Part shown: positions 1 through 9,283 of the stretch, piece by piece
Layout of the letters: each line of letters begins with the position of its first letter
Position numbering within the stretch: the first letter of the stretch is position 1
Source of the DNA: Marinitenerispora sediminis
GTDB lineage: Bacteria; Actinomycetota; Actinomycetes; Streptosporangiales; Streptosporangiaceae
Assembly: GCF_003336425.1 (NCBI RefSeq)
Contig: NZ_QEIO01000071.1
Coordinates: 1-35,412, forward strand
DNA length: 35,412 nt
Reading direction: 5' to 3'
Notes under the pieces: model-generated
What the model was told of the DNA's origin: nothing
The model's database searches: none
The model's input: the letters and a program-made list of their open reading frames with translations, nothing else
Made by a program: the position numbers and the translations under genes

Positions 1-519
1 ACGCTCCTCACGCCCCCGGAAACCGCCACCGTCACGGTCGCGGTACCCCCGGCCCTCACGGTCCCGATAACCGCCACCGCCGCCCTCGCGGTACCCGCCG
101 CCGTCCCGCTGCGGACGCTCGTCACGCCCACGGTGCGGCCGGTCATCCCGCCCGCGCTCGCGGTCGCGGAAACCGCGCTGCTCGCGGTCGCCCGGGCGCC
201 CGCCGGCGCGGGTGTCGCGCTCGAAGCGGTCCCGCCCGTAGGGGCGGCGGTCGTCGTCGCGCCGGTCGTCGCCGCGGTCCCGGCCGTAGGAGCCCCTGCC
301 GCCCCGATCGTCGCGCTCCCGGCCGCGGTCGTCGCGGTCCCCGAAGCGTCCGCCGCGGCGGCGGTCGTCGCCGTCGCGGTACTGCGGGCGTCCGTGGCCG
401 CGCCCACGGGTGGAATCGCCGCGCTCACCGCGCGGGGCTGTGGATCGACCGCGCTCACCGCGCCGGTCGTAGGAGTCCCGCTCGGCGCGGGACCTGTCGT
501 GCTTACCTGGTGTGTTCAC
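1..519 (-). CDS. rluB: Pseudouridine synthase (RluB type), N-terminal disordered extension only, cut by window edge
   Basis: The minus strand is open from a GTG at 519 to position 1, giving 173 codons without a stop. The start overlaps the end of scpB by 17 nt. What is visible is low-complexity sequence rich in Arg, Gly and Asp (repeated RDR, DDR, GGGYR-like units), expected to be unstructured, cationic and possibly RNA-binding. No catalytic domain is in view. The identification as RluB, which makes a pseudouridine in 23S rRNA, rests on context: in actinobacteria the gene after scpB is usually an RluB-family synthase carrying a long charged N-terminal extension. The start has only a weak ribosome site. 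The extension is certain as an open frame; the enzyme name is an inference from the neighbourhood. Confidence 0.6.
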   Translation of the reverse strand, partial: MNTPGKHDRSRAERDSYDRRGERGRSTAPRGERGDSTRGRGHGRPQYRDGDDRRRGGRFGDRDDRGRERDDRGGRGSYGRDRGDDRRDDDRRPYGRDRFERDTRAGGRPGDREQRGFRDRERGRDDRPHRGRDERPQRDGGGYREGGGGGYRDREGRGYRDRDGGGFRGREER

Positions 520-1141
520 CTGTGTCGTCGAGACCTTCGATGTCGTCGGGCAGGAACGGTGCGAGATCGGGAAGTTCGTCGAGGCTGCGCAGGCCGAGAC
601 GCTCCAGGAAGTAGCTGGTCGTGCGGTAGAGCAGTGCCCCCGACTCCGGGTCGTGGCCGGCCTCTTCGATCAGGCCCCTCAGTACGAGGGTACGCATAAC
701 GCCGTCACAGTTCACCCCGCGGACCGCCGAGACCCGGCCCCGGGAGACCGGCTGCCGGTAGGCGACGACCGCGACCGTCTCCAGCGCGGCCTGGGTGAGC
801 CGCACCTCCTGCCCGTCCCGCAGGAAGTGCTCCACCACGTCGGCGCACTCCGGACGGGTGTAGAACCGCCACCCCTCGGCCACCTGGCGCAGGTCGAACC
901 CGCGGCCCTGCTCGGTGTACTCGTGCGACAGCTCGGCGAGCACCGCGGCGACGGTCTCCACCGGGAGGTCGAACGCCCGTGCGATGTCGTACTCCGCCAC
1001 GGGCTGGTCCACCACCATGAGGACCGCCTCCAGGTCCCGCCGCAGCCGCGCGCGCCGCCCGTCCGGGCCGCCCGCCGCGTCCTCGGCCGCCGGTGCCGCC
1101 CCGGCGGCCTCCTCCACCATGCTGGTGTCGCGCGCGTTCAC
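503..1141 (-). CDS. scpB: Segregation and condensation protein B (ScpB)
   Basis: ScpB is the winged-helix subunit that, with ScpA, bridges the heads of SMC dimers in chromosome compaction and segregation. The 212-aa product has an acidic, Ala-rich N terminus (about residues 1-35) and then the family core with motifs such as EAVLMVVDQPV, AALETVAVVAYRQPVSR and LVLRGLIEE, ending in a short acidic tail. I place the start at a GTG that overlaps the scpA stop (GTGA, 4 nt) with GGAG five bases upstream, which implies translational coupling. An ATG at 1120 is the alternative and would give 205 aa. Family assignment is firm from the sequence and from the scpA neighbour. Confidence 0.93.
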   Translation of the reverse strand: MNARDTSMVEEAAGAAPAAEDAAGGPDGRRARLRRDLEAVLMVVDQPVAEYDIARAFDLPVETVAAVLAELSHEYTEQGRGFDLRQVAEGWRFYTRPECADVVEHFLRDGQEVRLTQAALETVAVVAYRQPVSRGRVSAVRGVNCDGVMRTLVLRGLIEEAGHDPESGALLYRTTSYFLERLGLRSLDELPDLAPFLPDDIEGLDDTGEHTR

Positions 1142-1965
1142 TCGGTCTCCCCGTCCCCCTCGGCCGTCTTCTGCTGCCCGTACTCGTCGGCCACCGCCAC
1201 CTCGCCCTGCTCGCTGCCCGTCCAGGTGACGTGCAGGTCGCCCAGCGGCTCCGGCTGGTCGAACGCGACGTTGGCCGCGCGGTACAGCTCCAGCAGCGCG
1301 AGGAACCGGGCCACGACCTCGAAGGTACCGCCGCACTCGGCGGTCAGCTCGGCGAACGTCAGGGTTCCGTGCTCGCGCAGCGCGTGCACGACCAGCAGGC
1401 CCTGCTCGCGGACCGAGGTCCTGGTCTGGTGGATGTGCGTCACCGGCACGCTCGGCGGTTCCCTGGGTGTGAGGGCGCGCGCCGCCAGGGCCGCGAACTC
1501 CTGCGGGCCCAGCCGGATGAACACGTCCGGCCGCGACTCGGCGAAGCGGGGCTCCAGCGGGACCGCGCGCGGGAACCGGCGGCCCTGGGCGGCCAGCCGG
1601 GCCGCGAGGACGGCCGCGGCCTCCTTGTAGGCGCGGTACTGCAGCAGCCGCGCGAACAGCAGGTCGCGCGCCTCCAGCAGGGCGAGGTCGGCCTCGTCCT
1701 CGATCTCGCCGCGCGGCAGCAGCCTCGCCGCCTTCAGGTCGAGCAGCGTCGCGGCGACCAGCAGGAAGTGGCTGGCCTGGTCGAGGTCCCAGGAGTCCCC
1801 GTGCGCCTTGATGTAGGCGATGAACTCGTCGGTGACCTTGGAGAGCGAGACTTCGGTGATGTCCAGCTTGTGCTTGGAGATCAGTCCCAGCAGCAGGTCG
1901 AAGGGGCCCTCGAAGTTGTCGAGGTGCACCTGGAAGCCGCTCGCGGGGGTCGCGTCCTCGGTCAT
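1138..1965 (-). CDS. scpA: Segregation and condensation protein A (ScpA, kleisin)
   Basis: ScpA is the kleisin subunit that closes the SMC ring. The 275-aa product begins with a short tail followed by the diagnostic NFEGPFDLLLGLI stretch (about residues 17-29) and KLDITEVSLSKVTDEF. The C-terminal third (around LTFAELTAECGG to FLALLELYRAANV) is the winged-helix part that binds the SMC head. It is the first gene of a scpA-scpB-rluB string of overlapping genes. No clear Shine-Dalgarno sequence precedes the ATG at 1965. Just upstream lie three tandem 27-bp repeats (2016-2092), which may hold the promoter or operator. Length and motifs are normal for the family. Confidence 0.94.
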   Translation of the reverse strand: MTEDATPASGFQVHLDNFEGPFDLLLGLISKHKLDITEVSLSKVTDEFIAYIKAHGDSWDLDQASHFLLVAATLLDLKAARLLPRGEIEDEADLALLEARDLLFARLLQYRAYKEAAAVLAARLAAQGRRFPRAVPLEPRFAESRPDVFIRLGPQEFAALAARALTPREPPSVPVTHIHQTRTSVREQGLLVVHALREHGTLTFAELTAECGGTFEVVARFLALLELYRAANVAFDQPEPLGDLHVTWTGSEQGEVAVADEYGQQKTAEGDGETE

Positions 1966-2015
1966 GCGGCGCAGGTCGGGGTGGTTGCGGTCATACCCCT
2001 AGGGTGGCATCGCCT

Positions 2016-2092
2016 GCGTGGCGGGGAACGCACGAAACGCCTGCGTGGCGGGGAACGCACGAAACACCCGCGTGGCGGGGAACGCACGAAAC
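2016..2092. repeat. Three tandem copies of a 23-bp element, period 27 bp
   Basis: Copies at 2016-2038, 2043-2065 and 2070-2092 are identical over 23 bp (beginning GCGTGGCGGGG, ending GCACGAAAC) and are separated by 4-nt linkers (GCCT, ACCC). Each copy contains a short inverted repeat, GCGT and ACGC (TGCGT and ACGCA in the first two) around an 8-nt centre. The array lies in the 161-nt gap between the RHH gene and scpA, from 51 to 127 bp upstream of the scpA start. It does not look like CRISPR because the linkers are only 4 nt. It could be an iterated protein-binding site or a copy of a dispersed repeat. Confidence 0.95.
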
Positions 2093-2126
2093 ACCCGCAC
2101 GGCCGATCGGCCGGTGCGGCCAGCGG

Positions 2127-2594
2127 TCAGTCGTCGCCGAGCCGCTGCACCAGCATGCTCGACTCACCGTGCTCCTCGAAGTCGGCGAGCAGCACGGCCA
2201 CGGCCTCCCGCACGATCCTCCCCCGGTCCACGGTGAGGCCGTGCTCGGCGCGCAGCGTCAGCCGGGTCTGCTCCAGTGCGAGCAGTTCGGCCGCGGAGAT
2301 GTACACGGTGATCTTCTCCTCGTGGCGCTGCCGGCCGCTGGGCTGCGGCGCCCGCTGCGTCCGGGCCCGCGGCTTGCGGGCCCGGGGGACGGGCGCGGCG
2401 CGCTCGGCGCTCCTGGCCGCGCTCGCCGCCTCGCTTCCCTCCTCCGCCGGGGCGAACCGGCCTTCGGCGGGAGGCGTCGGCGGCTCCGGACGCTCAGCGC
2501 CTCGCCGCTCCGCGGCTCCCCCCTCGTCGCGGACCGCCGGTTCCGGCGTCGTCGTGGACCGGAAGAACAGGTCCGCCGCGCCGGGCAGCGTCAC
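2127..2594 (-). CDS. Ribbon-helix-helix type DNA-binding protein, partner of the adjacent ParA
   Basis: The predicted product is 155 aa. The first about 90 residues are Pro/Ala/Arg/Glu-rich and probably disordered. The C-terminal part (KITVYISAAELLALEQTRL ... RGRIVREAVAVLLADF) has the pattern of a ribbon-helix-helix fold: a beta strand followed by two helices. The gene directly follows parA, its GTG overlapping the parA stop (GTGA). A GTG at 2618 in the same frame is an alternative start; neither has a good ribosome site. The position suggests a ParG- or CopG-like centromere or adaptor partner for the ParA ATPase, working next to the SMC kleisin genes. The RHH call comes from the residue pattern only. 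Confidence 0.65.
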   Translation of the reverse strand: MTLPGAADLFFRSTTTPEPAVRDEGGAAERRGAERPEPPTPPAEGRFAPAEEGSEAASAARSAERAAPVPRARKPRARTQRAPQPSGRQRHEEKITVYISAAELLALEQTRLTLRAEHGLTVDRGRIVREAVAVLLADFEEHGESSMLVQRLGDD

Positions 2595-3553
2595 GCGTCG
2601 TGATCGCTGAGCGGCCACCTGGCCAGCACCTCCTTGGCCAGTTCCCGGTAGGCGTTGGCGCCCGCCGAGGACGAGTCGAACCGGGTGATGGGCTCTCCCG
2701 CGACCGTGGCGTCAGGGAAGCGGATGGTCCGGTTGATGACGGTGCTGTAGACCTTGTCGCCGAAGCCGTCGATGATCGTGGCCAGCACCTCGCGCGCGTG
2801 CAGCGTGCGCGGGTCGTACATGGTACCGAGGAAGCCGTCGATGACGAGCCGGTCGTTCAGCCGCTCCTGCACCTTCTGGATGGTGTCCATGAGGAGTGCG
2901 ACTCCGCGCAGCGCGAAGAACTCGCACTCCAGCGGGACGATGACGCCGTGCGCCGCGGTCAGCGCGTTGACCGTGAGCAGTCCCAGCGACGGCTGGCAGT
3001 CGATGAGGACGACGTCGTAGTCGTCGAGCACCGGCCTGAGCGAGCGCGCCAGCATCTGCTCGCGGGCGACCTCGCCCACCAGCTGGACCTCGGCCGCCGA
3101 CAGGTCGATGTTGCTCGGGATGAGGTCGAGCCCGTCGACGTCGGTCTTCAGCAGCACGTCCTCGACGGTGACGTCGCGCTGCATGAGCAGGTTGTAGACG
3201 GTGAGGTCGAGTTCGCGCGGGTCCAACCGCCCGAGACCCACCGAGAGCGCGCCCTGCGGGTCGAAGTCGACGAGCAGGACCCGGCGGCCGTACTCCGCGA
3301 TGGCGGCGCCCAGGTTGATGGTCGTCGTGGTCTTGCCGACCCCGCCCTTCTGGTTGCATAGTGCGACGACCCGGGCCGGACCGTGATCGCTCAGCGGTGC
3401 CGGTTCCGGGAACTGCGGTTTCGGTCTGTTGATGGTCAGTGCCGCCCCCGTGCGTGTTTCCCCCCACGGGCTGCCCGCTGCTCCGGTCACCGTGTCCTCC
3501 TCGGCGGACGCGGGATCGGCCGCCTCCGACTCGTCGTGCCCAGACCAGCTCAC
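2591..3553 (-). CDS. parA: ParA-family chromosome-partitioning ATPase
   Basis: This is a ParA/MinD-superfamily ATPase of 320 aa. About 60 N-terminal residues are low-complexity. Then come the deviant Walker A motif NQKGGVGKTTTTINLG with its signature Lys, the switch/Walker A' motif LLVDFDPQGALSVG and the Walker B-like VVLIDCQPSLGLLTVNAL. Such ATPases bind DNA as ATP dimers and move or position cargo. The start is set at a GTG because AGGGAGG lies nine bases upstream (3563-3569); a longer reading from a TTG at 3631 has no such support. It is not the soj next to parB near oriC: its partner is the small RHH protein downstream, and the cluster continues into scpA/scpB, an order I know from Streptomyces. 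Confidence 0.9.
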   Translation of the reverse strand: MSWSGHDESEAADPASAEEDTVTGAAGSPWGETRTGAALTINRPKPQFPEPAPLSDHGPARVVALCNQKGGVGKTTTTINLGAAIAEYGRRVLLVDFDPQGALSVGLGRLDPRELDLTVYNLLMQRDVTVEDVLLKTDVDGLDLIPSNIDLSAAEVQLVGEVAREQMLARSLRPVLDDYDVVLIDCQPSLGLLTVNALTAAHGVIVPLECEFFALRGVALLMDTIQKVQERLNDRLVIDGFLGTMYDPRTLHAREVLATIIDGFGDKVYSTVINRTIRFPDATVAGEPITRFDSSSAGANAYRELAKEVLARWPLSDHDA

Positions 3554-3662
3554 AACCCTTGACCTCCCTACGGCCCAGCCGTTACCGGCCGATTCTCGCG
3601 AACCGGTTGACCGGCCGTCGGAAAAACTCAATATGTCGACAGCGCGAAACCGTCGTGCCGCG

Positions 3663-3692
3663 ACTCTAGAACGTCGGCCGCACCCGAATCAA
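3663..3692 (-). promoter_or_regulatory. Candidate promoter for the parA operon
   Basis: On the minus strand TTGATT (3687-3692) and TAGAGT (3663-3668) are 18 bp apart, matching sigma-70-type -35 and -10 boxes in four of six positions each. Transcription would start near 3656 and leave a leader of about 100 nt before the parA GTG. The surrounding sequence is AT-richer than its neighbours. Confidence 0.5.
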
Positions 3693-3768
3693 CGCGACAC
3701 TCTCGCGTCGGCGGACCCCCGTGAGCGAGTGTTTCGCCTGTCCACGCGGGCCAGATGTCCGAATGCCG

Positions 3769-4938
3769 CTACGAGTGGGCCACCGCACGCGGATGACTGG
3801 CGGCGTAGACCTCGCGGAGCCGGTCGACGGTGACGAGCGTGTACACCTGCGTCGTGGTGACTGAGGCGTGCCCGAGCAGCTCCTGGACCACCCGGACGTC
3901 GGCGCCGCCGTCGAGCAGGTGGGTCGCGAAGGAGTGCCGGAGGGTGTGCGGCGAGACGTCGGTCAGCCCGACCCGCTCCGCGGCGGCGCGCAGCACCGCC
4001 CACGCACCCTGGCGGGTGAGCCGGCCGCCGCGCGCGTTGAGGAACAGGGCGGGCGTCCCGCGGCCGTGGGCGGCGAGCGCCGGGCGGGCGCGCACCAGGT
4101 AGGCGTCGAGGGCGCGCAGCGCGAACCGGCCGATCGGCACCAGCCGCTCCTTGCCGCCCTTGCCGCGGTAGCGCACCACCGCGACGCCGCCGCGGCCGCC
4201 CGCCCCGCCCTGCGCCGGGCCGGCCGGCTCCTCGGGCGCCGCGGCGCCGACGGCGACCCGCTCGACGTCGTCGACGTCCAGTCCGACCGCCTCGGAGATG
4301 CGGGCGCCGGTGCCGTAGAGCAGCTCCAGGAGCGCGCGGTCCCGCAGCGCCCGGGGGTCGTCCCCGGTGTCCACGGCGGCGAGCAGCGTCTCCACCTCCT
4401 GGAGCGAGATGGCCTTGGGCAGCCGCCGGGGCGGTGCGGGCGGGCGGACCTGCCGGGCGGGGTCGGCCGCGGTCAGCTTCTCGCGCAGCGCGAACCGGTG
4501 CAGGCCGCGGACCGCCACCACCGCGCGCCCGGCCGAGTTCACGCCGAGCGGGGGGTGCTCGGCGTCGCCCTCGCGCAGCCCGCGCAGGAAGTCGGTGACG
4601 TCGGCCTCGCGCACTTCGGCCAGCTCGCCGCGCCCGCGCTCGGCGAGGAAGCGCAGGTACCGGCGCAGGTCGCGCCGGTAGGAGGTCAGGGTGTTGGCGG
4701 CCAGACCGCGCTCCACGGTGAGGTGGTCGAGGTAGCCGCGCACCGCGGACTCCAGGGCGGGCGCGGGCTCCGCTCCGTGCGGGTGGTGCTGCTCGGCCGT
4801 CGTCGCGATCACCTCCCCCAGGCCATCCGGGGGAGATGATGCCACAGACCGGGGCGATTCGGGGCGCGGAACGTACGAGGCGGCCTGCTGGGACCCGGTC
4901 ACCGGTGAGGAGCCGGGGCCCCGGTCCCGCCGCGCCAC
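3769..4938 (-). CDS. xerD: Tyrosine site-specific recombinase XerD
   Basis: XerD, with XerC, resolves chromosome dimers at dif. The N-terminal SAM-like domain spans about residues 60-150 ([23 protein letters not shown]). The catalytic residues are all visible: Arg in GTGARISE, Lys in [10 protein letters not shown], His and Arg in [10 protein letters not shown], His in [10 protein letters not shown] and the nucleophile Tyr in TQVYT. Between the catalytic Arg and Lys there is a Gly/Ala/Pro-rich insertion of about 25 residues ([11 protein letters not shown] to GAGGRGG), not part of the usual fold. The frame opens with a GTG at 4938 giving 389 aa, about 90 longer than typical. The first 55 residues look non-conserved and there is no convincing ribosome site, so the true start may be internal. 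It lies upstream of parA on the same strand. Confidence 0.9.
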   Translation of the reverse strand: MARRDRGPGSSPVTGSQQAASYVPRPESPRSVASSPPDGLGEVIATTAEQHHPHGAEPAPALESAVRGYLDHLTVERGLAANTLTSYRRDLRRYLRFLAERGRGELAEVREADVTDFLRGLREGDAEHPPLGVNSAGRAVVAVRGLHRFALREKLTAADPARQVRPPAPPRRLPKAISLQEVETLLAAVDTGDDPRALRDRALLELLYGTGARISEAVGLDVDDVERVAVGAAAPEEPAGPAQGGAGGRGGVAVVRYRGKGGKERLVPIGRFALRALDAYLVRARPALAAHGRGTPALFLNARGGRLTRQGAWAVLRAAAERVGLTDVSPHTLRHSFATHLLDGGADVRVVQELLGHASVTTTQVYTLVTVDRLREVYAASHPRAVAHS

Positions 4939-4980
4939 CGAGATGTCTACGGGTCTACGGGACGCAGGAGCCCCGTCCCG

Positions 4981-5211
4981 CTACTCGGGGGCCCGGAACC
5001 CGTCGAGTACGAACGCCACGTGCCTGCGCCACGCGCCCGGGTCACTCGTCTCGGTCGCGCGGGCGATGGCGGCGCTCGCCGCGAAGACATGGAGCAGGTC
5101 GTCGTCGGTGACCTCCGCCCGGAGGAGGCCCTCGTCGCGGGCCCGGTCCATGATCTCCCGCGACGCCCCGATCGCGTGCGCGCACAGCCGCACGTTCACC
5201 CGGGCCGTCGA
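4981..5211 (-). pseudogene. TetR-family regulator, C-terminal fragment
   Basis: The minus-strand frame ending in TAG at 4981 encodes about 75 residues (NVRLCAHAIGASREIMDRA ... DEGLLRAEVTDDDLLHVFA ... WRRHVAFVLDGFRAPE) that resemble the ligand-binding C terminus of TetR regulators. Upstream of about 5211 the frame stays open but turns into the antisense of the SDR fragment, so the HTH and first half are gone. A normal TetR protein is about 190 aa. The gene would have run divergently from the SDR gene at 5225, the usual layout of a regulator and its target. One deletion across their shared promoter would explain both fragments. Confidence 0.7.
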
Positions 5212-5224
5212 CATGCGGGCGAGC

Positions 5225-5638
5225 ATGCTGGAGGCCCTCCTGCCGCTGCTCCTGCTGACCCCGGTCGAGATCGCGCACGCGCTGCTTCCCGAGTGGCAGG
5301 AGCGCGGTGACGGAGCCTTCCTGCTCGCCGAGGGTCTCTCCGCGGCACGGCCGATGGCCAACCTGGCCGGCCTGGGGACCGTGATGGCGGCGACCCGCAA
5401 CTTCCTGCACGGCCTGCACGCCGAAGTCGCCGACAGCGGGGTGCACGTGGGCCCCCTGAGCATCGCCTCGCTGATCGCCGGCAGCGAGGTCTCCGCCGCG
5501 GCTGCCGCCGCGTTCGACGAACACGGCGGTCCGCGGGTCCCCGTGGCCGACCCGAAGGACCTCGCCGAGATCTACTGGACCATGGTCACGTCCCGAGACC
5601 GGGTCGAGCGCTTCCACCCCGAGGGCATCCTCGGCTGA
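5225..5638 (+). pseudogene. Short-chain dehydrogenase/reductase, C-terminal fragment
   Basis: The plus-strand frame from about 5225 to a TGA at 5638 encodes some 137 residues with the middle and end of an SDR protein: HALLPEWQERGDGAFLLAEG, LAGLGTVMAATRNFLHGLHAEV and SGVHVGPLSIASLIAG, the pattern around the substrate pocket and the second half of the Rossmann fold. The N-terminal nucleotide-binding half (TGxxxGIG and following) is missing. In the same frame upstream the sequence is antisense to the TetR fragment. I read it as the remnant of a TetR/SDR divergent pair whose centre was deleted. An ATG sits at 5225, but there is no reason to expect a working enzyme. Confidence 0.7.
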
Positions 5639-5680
5639 AGCTGCCTCTCAGGAATCACCCGCGGATCGGCAGAGCGGCAC

Positions 5681-5735
5681 GAAGCCTCCGGTGTACAGGG
5701 TCCTCCTGGTCGTTGGCCCCTGTACCGGAGGCTTC
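5681..5735. terminator. Long hairpin between convergent genes
   Basis: Arms 5681-5700 (GAAGCCTCCGGTGTACAGGG) and 5718-5735 (CCCTGTACCGGAGGCTTC) pair over 18 bp with a 2-nt bulge and a 17-nt loop. No U tract follows. It sits between the SDR remnant (plus strand) and the 3' end of the nudix gene (minus strand), where a two-way terminator is expected. Confidence 0.6.
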
Positions 5736-5813
5736 GCGTGTGTGCCGGCGGCACGCGTCGGTGACGCCGACTCGGCACCGACCGTCCTAGTGGGACGGGT
5801 CTCCACCCGCTCC

Positions 5814-8397
<2,584 letters not shown>

Positions 8398-9132
8398 GCA
8401 GCCGCCGAAACCGCCGATGCTGGAGTCCAGCACCGTGACCCCGCTGTCGTGGGCGGCCAGCGCGTTGGCGTAGCCCGTGTTGCGGGTGTTGTGGAAGTGG
8501 CAGCGCAGCCGGGCCGTCCCCGCCACCGCGCGGACCCGGGTGACGAGGTCGCGCACCTGGCGCGGCACCCCGACACCGATGGTGTCGGCCAGCGCGATCT
8601 CCACGGCGCCCATGTCGGCGGCGCGCCGGGCGATCTCGACGACCCGCTCCGGCGGGGTCTCCCCCTCGAACGGGCAGCCGAAGGCGGTGGAGACGGTGAT
8701 GCTGAGCGGCGTGCCCGCGTCGTGGGCCGCCTTGGCGATGCCGGCGCAGTCGGCCAGCATCTCCTCGACGGTGCGCCCCTGGTTGCGGCGGGAGAACTCG
8801 TCGGTGGCGGGCACCGCGACGTTCACCTCGTCGACCTCGGCGGCCAGCGCCCGCTCCAGGCCCCGGTGGTTGAGGACCAGCCCGATGTAGGACACCCCCG
8901 GCTCGCGGCGGACACCGGCCATGACCTCCTCGGCCCCGGCCATCTGCGGCACCCGGCGGGGGTTGACGAAGCTCACGGCCTCGATCCGCCGCAGCCCCGC
9001 CGCGACGGCGCGGTCGATCAGCTCGACCTTCTCCGCCACGGACAGCACCGCGTCCTCGTTCTGCAGACCGTCGCGCGGTCCGACCTCCACGATCTCCACG
9101 CCTCCGGCCGGGGTGGTCGGCTCCGCTGCCAT
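8398..9132 (-). pseudogene. Hydroxymethylglutaryl-CoA lyase, C-terminally truncated
   Basis: The family cleaves HMG-CoA to acetoacetate and acetyl-CoA in leucine breakdown. The ATG at 9132 has a strong ribosome site (GGAGGGAG, about seven bases upstream). The N terminus EIVEVGPRDGLQNE and later motifs (RRIEAVSFVNPRRVPQMAG, CHFHNTRNTGYANALAAHDSG, DSSIGGFGGC) are HMGL-like TIM-barrel residues. After the Cys of GGFGGC at 8398-8400 the expected PFAPGATGN continuation is absent; about 50 residues of barrel and lid are missing and the frame runs into pyrG. No other frame restores the ending, so this is a deletion or rearrangement, not a simple frameshift. The catalytic Cys survives, but the loop around it is lost, so activity is unlikely. 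A misassembly at 8398 is the alternative. Confidence 0.75.
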
Positions 9133-9251
9133 GGTGTGGCTCCCTCCGCGCTGGTCCGATTGCGGCCGAGCACCGGCCGGGCGGACGGGGCCGCCGCCGG
9201 CGGTCAGGCCCAGCCTAACCAGCCGGCGGCGGTGCGGTCAGCACCACGGGG

Positions 9252-9277
9252 CGCCGCGGCCCGTGCGGGCCGCGGCG
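9252..9277 (-). terminator. GC hairpin after gamma-glutamyltransferase
   Basis: CGCCGCGGCCC (9252-9262) pairs perfectly with GGGCCGCGGCG (9267-9277) around GTGC: 11 bp, starting 7 bases past the ggt stop. There is no U tract, as is usual for actinobacterial hairpins. Confidence 0.6.
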
Positions 9278-9283
9278 GCGCGC

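Noticed and set aside
2016-2092. CRISPR array
   Set aside because: Linkers between the repeats are 4 nt and similar to each other; there are no spacers and no cas genes.
2004-2603. Plus-strand protein containing a nine-residue tandem repeat
   Set aside because: The repeat is a by-product of a 27-bp DNA repeat; the rest of the frame is antisense to the RHH gene and has no ribosome site or domain.
4943-5638. A single 231-aa plus-strand protein
   Set aside because: Only the C-terminal about 137 residues resemble an SDR; the first part is antisense to the TetR fragment. Treated as two remnants.
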